Shown here piece after piece: positions 52,240 through 60,317 of a stretch of 64,000 bases of DNA (positions are counted from its first letter, which is position 1; the number at the start of each line of letters is the position of its first letter). Both the position numbers and the translations under genes were made by a program. Origin of the DNA: Aulosira sp. FACHB-615 (GTDB lineage Bacteria > Cyanobacteriota > Cyanobacteriia > Cyanobacteriales > Nostocaceae); contig NZ_JACJSE010000015.1 of the NCBI RefSeq assembly GCF_014698045.1, positions 1-64,000 of the forward strand, written 5' to 3'. The notes beneath the pieces are model-generated. The model was not told the DNA's origin. It searched no databases and saw only the letters and a list, made by a program, of their open reading frames with translations.

Positions 52240-54039
52240 ATGCAGCAGTATTCAAGCTTACCAGAACAAAACTCACAGGTAGATACAACGCCAAGTCTTT
52301 TGGCAACAATTCAACAACTCCGTGCGGAGTTGTGGTTAGAGTGCAGCTTGAACAAGTTGCAAAGTCGCCTGAATGATTACCTATTGTCTGTTTCTGCGTC
52401 TACTTTACAGGTAGAAGCAACAGCAGCAGAAATTTTTCAAACAGTGGTCGATGAACTTGATGTGGCTTTGAATAATAGTAGAGTAGCGATCGCTCTGCCT
52501 CAACCACAAACAACATTGGCTCAAGTTTGTTATGTTTCAACTTCTGCATCAGCCTTAGAAGTCACACCCCAAAAAGGCAAAAAACTGCGGTTGCAATTAA
52601 CGCAAATGGTGGAAGTTTCAGACTTGCAGCGCCTTGCTAGTCAACAACCGCCAAGTGCTTGGCCTTTAACCAATAATTCTGAAATGATTGGCTGGCTAAT
52701 TATTCCTAAAGCACCGCGAGAAGTCCTGACAGCATCACAAATACAACTGAAACCAGAATTATTCACCAGAGTCACCCAACAACTGACTAACGCTCTGGCA
52801 CAGTTTAAACAAATACAATCTTGGCAGCAACTCTCACAAAATATTGGTAATTCTAATCAGGAACTCGAAAGAACCAATCAACTCAAAAATCAGTTTCTCG
52901 CCAATACCAGCCACGAAATTCGCACACCCTTGAGTTCGATTATCGGATTCACCCATTTACTGTTAGCTCAAGGTTACGAACCCAGCCGAGAACGCCATCA
53001 AGAATATTTAAATATTATTCAGTCAAGTGGCAAACACTTGTTAGCACTGATTAATGATATTTTAGACCTCTCCAAAATTGAAGCCAATCAGCTAGAAGTC
53101 CAACCAGAAGAAGTAAATGTGCCAGAACTATGCCGTAATGTTTTGGCATTAGTCAAAGAGAAAGCCGCTAACAAAGGCTTAAAACTGCGCCTAGAACTAG
53201 ATCCTAGCGTGACAACTTTAGTTGCAGATCCCTTGCGCCTCAAGCAAATGCTATTAAATTTGCTCTTCAATGCTGTCAAGTTTACTTGTACTGGGGAAGT
53301 GGGTTTAAAAGTTATCCCACAAGCTGAATTTGTCAATTTTACAGTTTGGGATACAGGAATTGGAATTTCTCAATTAGACCAAGAACAACTTTTTCAACCT
53401 TATTTTCAGATTGCGAACTCGGTAACTAACCGTGATGAAGGTACAGGCTTGGGTTTGGTTGTCACCAAGAAACTGGCAGAAATTCACGGGGGTTCTGTAG
53501 AAGTAGAATCGAAACTGAATCAGGGTTCGCGTTTTACAATTATTCTGCCTGTGACACCAGTAACGGAAGTGCTAGAGCATCCGAAAGCTCAAACAGATGC
53601 AGCAGATATTACCTTATGTGCGTCAAATATCGTTCCTAGTTCTAACTTCCGAATTTTATTGGTGGAAGATGATTTACCCAATGGCCAGTTAATGCAAACT
53701 TATCTTGAGAGATTGGGTTATCAGGTAACTTGGATTAAAAATGCTACCGCAATTTGGTCAACTCTGGCACAACAAACACCAGGGTTAATTTTAATTGATA
53801 TTCAGTTACCCGATGAAAACGGGCTACAGGTGGTCAAGCAACTACGTCAAAACGCAGAGTATCAAAAAATTCCAGTAATTGCTCAAACGGCAATGGCGAT
53901 GAAAGGCGATCGCGAAACTTGTATCGCATCAGGAGTCAATGAATATATTTCTAAACCCCTGGATTTACCACTTTTAGCGGCTTTAGTAGCAAAGTATATT
54001 CAATTACCACCACCAGCATCGGAAGCGTCGCCCAGCTAA
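52240..54039 (+). CDS. Hybrid sensor histidine kinase / response regulator
   Basis: 599 residues from ATG 52240 (a TTG 6 bases earlier is less likely). Residues 1-195 hold a degenerate GAF-like input, then HisKA LANTSHEIRTPLSSIIGFTHLL (His225), HATPase DTGIGISQLDQEQ and GTGLGLVVTKKLAE, then receiver RILLVEDDLPNGQL with phospho-acceptor Asp520 in LILIDIQLPDENG and Lys in YISKPLD. No membrane helices, so it is cytoplasmic. Phosphorelay output partner unknown. Confidence 0.93.
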   Translation: MQQYSSLPEQNSQVDTTPSLLATIQQLRAELWLECSLNKLQSRLNDYLLSVSASTLQVEATAAEIFQTVVDELDVALNNSRVAIALPQPQTTLAQVCYVSTSASALEVTPQKGKKLRLQLTQMVEVSDLQRLASQQPPSAWPLTNNSEMIGWLIIPKAPREVLTASQIQLKPELFTRVTQQLTNALAQFKQIQSWQQLSQNIGNSNQELERTNQLKNQFLANTSHEIRTPLSSIIGFTHLLLAQGYEPSRERHQEYLNIIQSSGKHLLALINDILDLSKIEANQLEVQPEEVNVPELCRNVLALVKEKAANKGLKLRLELDPSVTTLVADPLRLKQMLLNLLFNAVKFTCTGEVGLKVIPQAEFVNFTVWDTGIGISQLDQEQLFQPYFQIANSVTNRDEGTGLGLVVTKKLAEIHGGSVEVESKLNQGSRFTIILPVTPVTEVLEHPKAQTDAADITLCASNIVPSSNFRILLVEDDLPNGQLMQTYLERLGYQVTWIKNATAIWSTLAQQTPGLILIDIQLPDENGLQVVKQLRQNAEYQKIPVIAQTAMAMKGDRETCIASGVNEYISKPLDLPLLAALVAKYIQLPPPASEASPS

Positions 54040-54099
54040 AACACAGATTTTCTGTACACCTCTACAATGGAAATTGTGGGGAAATGTCAGGAATTCAAA

Positions 54100-54951
54100 A
54101 TGAAATTGTCGGAAAAACTAGAGCAACTCAAAGCCTTATTTGGCGAAATGGAACGCGCCTTAATTGCCTATTCTGGTGGTGTAGATAGTACTTTAGTGGC
54201 GAAGATTGCTTATGATGTTTTAGGCGATCGCGCTTTGGCTGTAACAGCAGTTTCGCCTTCACTGTTACCAGAAGAATTAGAAGACGCAAAAATTCAAGCC
54301 GCAACTATTGGGATTACGCATCAAGTTGTGCAAACCAATGAGATGGCAAATCCCAACTACACATCAAATCCTGTCAATCGCTGCTATTTTTGCAAAAGCG
54401 AACTACACGACACACTCAAACCATTAGCTGTAGAGTTAGGCTACCCCTATGTAGTGGATGGGGTGAACGCCGATGATTTACACGATTATCGCCCAGGAAT
54501 CCAAGCCGCCAAAGAACGAGGGGCGCGATCGCCTTTAGCTGAAATTGGTGTATCTAAATTAGAAGTTCGCCAACTTTCTCAACAACTTAATTTACCTTGG
54601 TGGGATAAACCTGCTCAACCTTGCTTAAGTTCCCGCTTTCCTTATGGTGAAGAAATTACCGTAGCTAAATTACAAAGAGTCGGTAGAGCCGAAATTTATT
54701 TGCGGAAACTCGGATGGGATAATTTGCGTGTACGTTCTGAAGGTGACACCGCCCGCATTGAATTAGCCCCAGAAAAAATTAAAGATTTCGTCTTAGCTGT
54801 TGATTTAGCTACTGTAGTTACCGCATTCCAAGAATTTGGCTTTATCTACGTCACCTTAGATTTAGAAGGTTATCGTAGCGGCAAATTAAATCAAGTCTTG
54901 AAGGTAAATTTAGAAGGCAGAAGCCAGAAGTCAGAAATCGGAATACTATAA
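54100..54951 (+). CDS. larE: ATP-dependent sacrificial sulfur transferase LarE
   Basis: 283 residues from ATG 54100 (AGGA 7 bases before); ATG 54067 is also open. PP-loop AYSGGVDSTLVAK, NRCYFCKSEL, VDGVNADDLHDYRPG, ARSPLAE and KPAQPCLSSRFPYG; the Cys in PCLSSRF is in the place of the sacrificial Cys176 of the Lactiplantibacillus enzyme. LarE adds sulfur to pyridinium biscarboxylate mononucleotide to make the nickel-pincer cofactor with LarB and LarC, whose genes are not here. The C-terminal tail GRSQKSEIGIL is encoded by repeat DNA. Confidence 0.9.
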   Translation: MKLSEKLEQLKALFGEMERALIAYSGGVDSTLVAKIAYDVLGDRALAVTAVSPSLLPEELEDAKIQAATIGITHQVVQTNEMANPNYTSNPVNRCYFCKSELHDTLKPLAVELGYPYVVDGVNADDLHDYRPGIQAAKERGARSPLAEIGVSKLEVRQLSQQLNLPWWDKPAQPCLSSRFPYGEEITVAKLQRVGRAEIYLRKLGWDNLRVRSEGDTARIELAPEKIKDFVLAVDLATVVTAFQEFGFIYVTLDLEGYRSGKLNQVLKVNLEGRSQKSEIGIL

Positions 54952-55052
54952 CCTTTTCTAGTCTGCTGATGTACAAATTTATCTGCGTCCATCTGCGTCC
55001 ATCGGCGGTTAATTATTTTTGTCTAGTAACTCACTAGAGTCAGAAACGCTAT
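54947..55052. mobile_element. Dispersed repeat, copy 2 (MITE-like)
   Basis: Same element as at 36154-36271 (TTTTCTAGTCTGCTGA, ACAAATTTATCTGCG, CATCGGCGGTTAATTATT). Its right end, read in reverse, is ATAGCGTTTCTGACTCTAGT, giving imperfect inverted ends. It overlaps the larE stop codon. Confidence 0.65.
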
Positions 55053-55084
55053 GTAGGGATAAAAGAAATTATTTCTAGATGATC

Positions 55085-55202
55085 AGGACTTACGCAAAAT
55101 CATGAAAAAACGAACCACAAAGGGCGCATAGACGCGATAGCGGCTTCCCGCAGGGTAGGACACGAAGTGAAGAGGATTTAAGAGGGTTCTTGCGTAAGTC
55201 CT
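55085..55202. mobile_element. MITE, 118 bp, perfect 13-bp terminal inverted repeats
   Basis: AGGACTTACGCAA at 55085-55097 and TTGCGTAAGTCCT at 55190-55202 are exact complements. The interior holds a palindromic GCTTCCCGCAGGGTA stretch. It has no open frame and is a typical non-autonomous element of Nostocales. Confidence 0.85.
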
Positions 55203-55264
55203 AATGATTATTCTAGACAAATATTTCTCGACTATAGCAATCCTCAATCATCAACAAACCTCTC

Positions 55265-55310
55265 TCCCTTGTCTCCCTTGTCCCCCTTGTCCCCCTTGTC
55301 TCCCTTGTCT
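55265..55310. repeat. 9-mer tandem repeat CCCTTGTCT-type x5
   Basis: Five copies of TCCCTTGTC with one-base variants (TCCCCCTTGT). Same family as 2752-2780 and 63780-63811. Confidence 0.8.
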
Positions 55311-55323
55311 ATTAATTAATAAT

Positions 55324-55686
55324 CTAAGTAATTTCCGCTTCTACTGATACTAAAATGCAACCGTTGATTTTCCAAGTATCATCGCGTTGCTGTTCCATAA
55401 AATATAACGCCCGCAACGGCGTACCATGAGGACTCAACAATAATACAGGTTGAGTTATATTGTCTTGAATAATAGTAATTTTTTCAAACATCACCGAACG
55501 AGGACGATACACCGCCGGGTAATTTAGCATTACCATCCGCATAAAGTATTCTGGGCTTTGAAATTGCTCTTGAATTCCCGCACTTGCAAAAGTAAACGCA
55601 GTTTGAGCATCATCTTGCTGAAAAGCTGCTAATTGACTTTCAATCACAGAACGGATGGCAATAGCATCAGTATCATGAATTTCCAT
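55324..55686 (-). CDS. DUF4864 domain-containing protein
   Basis: 120 residues with the NTF2-like alpha/beta shape: IRSVIESQLAAFQQDDAQTAFTFASAGIQEQF, YFMRMVMLNYPAVYRP and YFMEQQRDDTWKINGC. Matches the DUF4864 pattern; function unknown. Five bases after the GDSL gene on the same strand, so possibly cotranscribed. Confidence 0.75.
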   Translation of the reverse strand: MEIHDTDAIAIRSVIESQLAAFQQDDAQTAFTFASAGIQEQFQSPEYFMRMVMLNYPAVYRPRSVMFEKITIIQDNITQPVLLLSPHGTPLRALYFMEQQRDDTWKINGCILVSVEAEIT

Positions 55687-55691
55687 AAATT

Positions 55692-56861
55692 TTAAAACTG
55701 CGATCGCAATTTTTCCTGTTCACGCTGAGTCAACTTGTACTCGACTTGTTCTAGTGCGGAACGCCAAACATCATATCCCTCCTGGGATAGATGTAATCCA
55801 TCAGTGGTTAACTCTAAGCGCAAATTACCTTCAAAATCGGTAAACCAATCATGAATATTTAAATAATTTGCTTTCTCTTGTTGAGCAATTAGGGACAATT
55901 GAAAATTAATCCGCCGAATTCGGCTATTAGAAATTGTTGGTAAGCTTGCTGGCAAAATTGATTGCACAATTATCTCAGTTTTTGGGTGTTCCTTTCGCAA
56001 ACGGCGGATAATTTGGCGGTAATTTTGCAAAATCACTTCATCTTTTAGCCCTCGGCGTAAATCATTAATTCCCGCCATGATGTAAATGACTTCTGGCTTT
56101 GTAGAGGAAAATGCGCTTAATCTTTTTAAAATTCCGCCAGAAGTATCACCAGATATACCTTGATTTAGCCAAAGTTTGCCACTAGGTAGTTTTTGCGGGG
56201 GGAACCACAAACTTAAAGAATCCCCAAGCATAATACTTAAATGATTGTTACCTTGACCTTTAGTCACAGCTTTGGCTTCTAAAGCTAATAAACTCTTCCA
56301 ATCTTCGTAAGTTAATTGGCGTTGTTTATTAGATTCGGAAAAAGATGGCGCATCATCAGACATACGTGTATAAATTTGACCAGTCTTTAAAGCCGCTAGT
56401 CTTTGGTAATAAAGTTGATATCCAGATGTTAACGGTACATTTGATGATGCTGAACTGCGATGAAATAGTGACTCGATTGGCGCTAACAATCCTGGCTCAC
56501 TAATTGCTGGTAAAGATTCATCAAGACTTGCAGCTTTTTTATTATCAACTATTGATTGTGAATACTTTAAAGCTGGTGAGGAAATATCCGCACTAGGGAT
56601 AATTTTTTCACTCACTGTTGAGTGCGAATTTTTTATATGTTGTAAAGCTTGATATCTCAACTCTGGTAAAGACTTGTCAAAGGCAGGAAGATTGTTTCCA
56701 CCTATCATTAACAGTGAATTATGTTTTGCTGTCCCCAGGTAACTAGAATTTGCTGGCAATCTGTTTGACAGAGGCGAAAGCGTCGATACTGGTATTGCCA
56801 ATCCTGTTAACAAGCCTACTGCTAACAGATAATTGTGCTTCATCGCTTTGTATTTCCTCAT
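55692..56861 (-). CDS. SGNH/GDSL hydrolase family protein
   Basis: 389 residues. N-terminal signal sequence MKHNYLLAVGLLTGLAIPVS (start at 56861 or at Met7, 56843). A 170-residue variable region precedes the SGNH core: SIMLGDSLSLWF (Ser), NQGISGDTSGG (Gly), IMAGINDLRRG (Asn), and DGLHLSQEGYDVWR (Asp-His). Likely a secreted esterase or polysaccharide deacetylase-type enzyme. Followed by the DUF4864 gene. Confidence 0.88.
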   Translation of the reverse strand: MRKYKAMKHNYLLAVGLLTGLAIPVSTLSPLSNRLPANSSYLGTAKHNSLLMIGGNNLPAFDKSLPELRYQALQHIKNSHSTVSEKIIPSADISSPALKYSQSIVDNKKAASLDESLPAISEPGLLAPIESLFHRSSASSNVPLTSGYQLYYQRLAALKTGQIYTRMSDDAPSFSESNKQRQLTYEDWKSLLALEAKAVTKGQGNNHLSIMLGDSLSLWFPPQKLPSGKLWLNQGISGDTSGGILKRLSAFSSTKPEVIYIMAGINDLRRGLKDEVILQNYRQIIRRLRKEHPKTEIIVQSILPASLPTISNSRIRRINFQLSLIAQQEKANYLNIHDWFTDFEGNLRLELTTDGLHLSQEGYDVWRSALEQVEYKLTQREQEKLRSQF

Positions 56862-57252
56862 ACTTGGTACTTTCCCTTATGACAGCATTTGCTACCTGTG
56901 TTCAGGATGATTTTTTTCTTGGTTAAGTTATTATTTTTATTTACACTCAGTAGTACTGTAAAGCAGTTTAACAAGATTACATTTGGAATTCATCATCTCT
57001 TTAACGCAACTTTTTATAAAAATAGAAGTTTCTACGTAGTTAACATAGCTTTGCCTGAGCGTTTCCGTGAATCTGCAAATTAGTGAATTGTAGAGATTCG
57101 TTCTTTGCAGAACCTTTATACTGTGAGTTAATCACTCAATATATTTACTATACTTAGCAGTAATCTTGCTTAGTATAGCAACAACTAGACGTAAATAAAT
57201 ATACGTAAGTTAATCTTAATGCTTGATGGCAAGCTGATGCCATTACCCGGAT

Positions 57253-57306
57253 GTGGGGAGTGTGGGGAGAGAGGGGAGTGTGGGGAGAGAGGGGAGTGTG
57301 GGGGGA
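57253..57306 (+). repeat. G-rich minisatellite, possible G-quadruplex
   Basis: 18-base unit GTGTGGGGAGAGAGGGGA repeated about 2.5 times; gives six GGGG runs separated by AGTGT or AGAGA, which satisfies the G-quadruplex pattern on the + strand. Confidence 0.8.
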
Positions 57307-57340
57307 AAGATTTCTTCACCGTCCTCCCACCCCCTCACAA

Positions 57341-57473
57341 GTGTAGGTTTTTAACAGAGTGATGAGTAGCGACTCTAAAAATCACGATTTAATCAGAGTT
57401 TCATCACCCTCACACCCTTACACCCCTACACCCCAAATCAAGATTTTTGGGGCAGAACGTAAAAAACCTACAC
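57341..57473. mobile_element. MITE-like element, 133 bp
   Basis: GTGTAGGTTTTT (57341-57352) and AAAAACCTACAC (57462-57473) are perfect 12-bp inverted repeats around an AT-rich interior with CACCCTCACACCC runs. No coding capacity. Confidence 0.7.
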
Positions 57474-57752
57474 CTGTCAGCCGCCCACACCTCCCACCCT
57501 TCCCTCTCGTGAGAAATCTAGGAGATGCGATCGCCTAGCTACTTACTGAGTGATAAATTTAGCTCAAAATTGGTGAAATTTACGTCAGTGAGCAAGATAC
57601 AGCAAAAAAAAGCTCAAAATCAACGTAAAACTTCTTTATAAATCAGCAGATTATGTTTAAATCAGCAATTATTCTTTTGGGTTAAGTTAAATCGAATAAC
57701 AGATATATAGAAGAACTTTAAGGGAAATGCTAAGATTTAGGCGGTGTCTTGA

Positions 57753-57965
57753 ATGTTATATATTTGTTCTGTGGCTAGAGCTAGTACAGCGATCGGTGTT
57801 AGTCCGATTATCAAGGAGATTGTGCAGAAACAGGCACATTCAACTCGTTTAACTCTCAAAGAAGTCATCCTCATGGGGATGTTAGCGATCGATAAGCTTG
57901 ATGATCAAAATCGTCAAGAATTGGCAGATCAGGTTCATAAAATGCAAGTAGATGGAGAGATTTAA
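57753..57965 (+). CDS. Small hypothetical protein, 70 residues or fewer
   Basis: MLYICSVARASTAIGVSPIIKEIVQKQAHSTRLTLKEVILMGMLAIDKLDDQNRQELADQ-type sequence with amphipathic helices and no known motif. GTG at 57771 would give MARASTAIGV, also a plausible start. It may be a small antitoxin-like or DNA-binding protein. Convergent with the DNA methyltransferase gene. The frame could be accidental. Confidence 0.45.
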   Translation: MLYICSVARASTAIGVSPIIKEIVQKQAHSTRLTLKEVILMGMLAIDKLDDQNRQELADQVHKMQVDGEI

Positions 57966-58007
57966 GTAAAATTATTAAGTTTTACTTTGAATCCTCAATA
58001 GATTTGG

Positions 58008-58913
58008 CTACTCAACAAACCGAAAACGACTCCCTGTTACATAATCCTGATTAATTTCAAAAGAAATCCATTGGCGTTTTAAAGTCTCAGCTACAAAACC
58101 AGTTGTGTTGGAACCAGCAAATGGATCTAAAACCAGATCACCCTCATCTGTTAGAAACTTGATAAAAAATTCAGCAAACCCCTGCGGAAACCTTGCCGGA
58201 TGGGGCTGAATTCCCTTAGCTTTACAGCGACGTAAATAAAGACTATTAGATTCTGTGTTGGGAATTTCTAATAAATTTGGTGGAATTGCACCTTGATTGT
58301 CTTTTTGAAACTTACCCGAAATTTCATGGCCACTGGGGCGCATTTTTGCTTCATAACCATTTTTGAGTAATCGCTGCATACTTTGGCTATAAGGCTTTAA
58401 AACTTTCCGATTATCTGCTTTGGGGTTTGCCGTTTTTGATAACCACCAAACAACATTAACCGCATCTTTTACCCGGATTCTTCTAATTGTTACCCACTCA
58501 GCCGGGGTGGGTAGTCTTGCTGGGTTGTAATGATAAAATTCCTGTGCCAGAAAAAAGCCTACTTCCTTACACAACCTCAGCAACAATTCGTATTGATAAA
58601 GACTTCGTACAGGATTACCAGGAAGATACGCACCACCTAAATCTAAAACAAATGAGCCGTTATCTGCCAGCACTCTTTTAAATTCCGACGCAAAGGGTAG
58701 AAACCACTCAATATATTTTTCTGCACTCTCATTGCCATACTTTTTTTTGCGCGTCAACGCAAACGGCGGCGATGTCAAAATCAGGTTAACGCTGCTTTCT
58801 GGCAAAAATTTAATTAGTTGCAGACTATCGCCTAAATAAATTGAGCCGTAACTTTGAGTGTAGTAAGGTGTGAAATTAATAGGTTGTGGTATATTCTCTG
58901 GTTCAGTTGCCAA
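58008..58913 (-). CDS. DNA methyltransferase, N4-cytosine or N6-adenine type (SPP[FY])
   Basis: 301 residues. Motif IV LILTSPPFALTRKK comes first (about residue 45), then GSFVLDLGGAYLPG and the AdoMet-binding motif VLDPFAGSNTTGFVAETLKRQWI near the C-terminus, so the order is beta class. The SPP motif favours N4-cytosine methylation. Similar solitary enzymes in cyanobacteria, such as DmtB, modify GGCC. No nuclease gene adjoins. Target is not known from sequence. Confidence 0.9.
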   Translation of the reverse strand: MATEPENIPQPINFTPYYTQSYGSIYLGDSLQLIKFLPESSVNLILTSPPFALTRKKKYGNESAEKYIEWFLPFASEFKRVLADNGSFVLDLGGAYLPGNPVRSLYQYELLLRLCKEVGFFLAQEFYHYNPARLPTPAEWVTIRRIRVKDAVNVVWWLSKTANPKADNRKVLKPYSQSMQRLLKNGYEAKMRPSGHEISGKFQKDNQGAIPPNLLEIPNTESNSLYLRRCKAKGIQPHPARFPQGFAEFFIKFLTDEGDLVLDPFAGSNTTGFVAETLKRQWISFEINQDYVTGSRFRFVE

Positions 58914-58977
58914 GATTGATATTATCGATTAATTTAACTTGAGTTTCACAATTTTTAAAACCCCTCTCCAAACCTCT

Positions 58978-59143
58978 CCCCTATAAGGCAACCGTGTACA
59001 CACAAATCCTCTGATCCCCCTAAATCCCCCTTAAAAAGGGGGACTTGAAGAAAATTCCCCCCTTTTTAAGGGGGGTTAGGGGGGATCGAAATGCTACTAG
59101 GCAATTTGATCAGACTTGTGTGTACACCGTAGCCCCTATAAGG
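58978..59143. mobile_element. MITE (58991-59130) with 15-bp inverted ends and flanking direct repeats
   Basis: ACCGTGTACACACAA (58991-59005) and TTGTGTGTACACCGT (59116-59130) are complementary at 14 of 15 bases. Inside, CCCCCTTAAAAAGGGGG hairpins. CCCCTATAAGG occurs on both sides (58978-58988 and 59133-59143), a possible target duplication. Confidence 0.8.
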
Positions 59144-59193
59144 AGAGAGGCTTTAAAAGCTTATTTTCGCATTAAAAACCAATGATATTTAAG

Positions 59194-59216
59194 CCCCTCT
59201 CCGCATCGGAGAGGGG
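59194..59216 (-). terminator. GC-rich hairpin after the DUF6745 gene
   Basis: CCCCTCTCCG-CAT-CGGAGAGGGG, a perfect 10-bp stem with a 3-base loop. On the minus strand it lies about 30 bases after the gene end and is followed by CTTAAATAT. It may be a repeat-derived terminator. Confidence 0.5.
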
Positions 59217-59246
59217 TTGGGGAGAGGTTAATTAAATTTATACTTT

Positions 59247-60317
59247 TCAAGTTTCTATTATAAAATCCTCTGGATCAATTCCCCAATTAACCCAGCGAAT
59301 TGCTTCACGGGCTGACACCATATTTGGGGGAACACGCAAAACATGAATAAAACCTGTACTGGGACAAGTCATTTTTAATAACAAAATTGGTTCAATATCA
59401 ATAAAATCATTATCAATTCTTAACAGGGTATATCCGTCCCAATTATCTAATTCAATAGCTTGTAAATCTTGGCAAATGCGACTGTAACCTATACCTTGAA
59501 TCAACACGCGCCGCAGTTCAGCATTGGTTTCTGTTAATAGCCATTGGGCTTGCCATTGTTGAGGATGTATCTTACCGTATTTTTCAGGTAAGGTAACACC
59601 GTGATAAGAGTAAAGGCTATAGCCATCAGCAAATTCAATTGCTGGTTCACCTTCGGCGTGCAGGCGGTTTTGATTATCGAAGCGGATATGAATCGGGCGA
59701 TCGCATACAATTGCTATATGCTCATCAGGAAATATCCAACCACAATTTTTAATTAGGTTTTGTATAACTAACCAATCTTGCTGAGATAAATCACAATTTA
59801 ACTCAGAGATACAAAAATCTATAAAACTAGCAACATTAGCCCAAGACTCTGGTGCAAAGTAACTTACATCAAAAGCCTCAATATCTAGTTCTTCATCAAC
59901 AATATAAAAGTGTGTATGTAGTTCTTTTAATATAATCCAACTAAATCTTTCAAAGATATCATCTAATGGATTAGAAATAAATTCTTGTATAAGAAAAATT
60001 GCTAGTTCTTTGTTAAGAATTTGAGAGCGTATATAATTTCTCTTTTCCGTCAGTATTTCTCTTTGGATCGTGTAAGCTTTTTCATTGAGTTGAGAGTGAT
60101 GTAATTGCTGGTTAAACTCTTTTAAAGCAGCATAAGGACTATCAAAAAATACAATCTGCGGCTCATCAAAGCCCATAATTTCATAAACAGCATTCACCGC
60201 TTCAGTCGCTTTCTCTCTATCAATTCGTTCAGTAGAAAGCGCAATCTTTCGCCACTTCTCTCGATAAACTGGAATCAAAGCTGCTTGCTCAGGGGTGAGT
60301 TTTTCAATCTGCAACAT
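59247..60317 (-). CDS. DUF6745-type protein
   Basis: 356 residues from Met at 60317 (MLQIEKLTPEQAALIPVYREKW); a start nine codons earlier is possible. Contains RLHAEGEPAIEFADGYSLYSYHGVTLPEKY, the WHxxDGPAxxYxDGxxxYxxxGxxxP pattern, with the N-terminal part KATEAVNAVYEIMGFDEPQIVFFDSPY and the end STGFIHVLRVPPNMVSAREAIRWVNWG. The function of this family is not known. It overlaps the upstream 97-residue gene by 14 bases. Confidence 0.8.
   Translation of the reverse strand: MLQIEKLTPEQAALIPVYREKWRKIALSTERIDREKATEAVNAVYEIMGFDEPQIVFFDSPYAALKEFNQQLHHSQLNEKAYTIQREILTEKRNYIRSQILNKELAIFLIQEFISNPLDDIFERFSWIILKELHTHFYIVDEELDIEAFDVSYFAPESWANVASFIDFCISELNCDLSQQDWLVIQNLIKNCGWIFPDEHIAIVCDRPIHIRFDNQNRLHAEGEPAIEFADGYSLYSYHGVTLPEKYGKIHPQQWQAQWLLTETNAELRRVLIQGIGYSRICQDLQAIELDNWDGYTLLRIDNDFIDIEPILLLKMTCPSTGFIHVLRVPPNMVSAREAIRWVNWGIDPEDFIIET

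Larger units (their letters stand above)
56862..57752. other. Repeat-rich gap without a gene
   Basis: About 890 bases. Contains an inverted repeat at 57148-57178 (CTATACTTAGCA and TGCTTAGTATAG, 11 of 12 paired), a G-rich minisatellite (57253-57306), a MITE (57341-57473), and a HIP1 site in 57525-57537. A small open frame at 56889 has no other support. Confidence 0.6.

Noticed and set aside
56889..57083. 64-residue open frame starting MLPVFRMIFFLVKLLFLF
   Set aside because: AT-rich chance frame in the GDSL promoter region; no ribosome-binding site and no second feature supports it.
57253..57306. G-rich tandem repeat considered as CRISPR
   Set aside because: Unit of 18 bases without spacers; it is a minisatellite.
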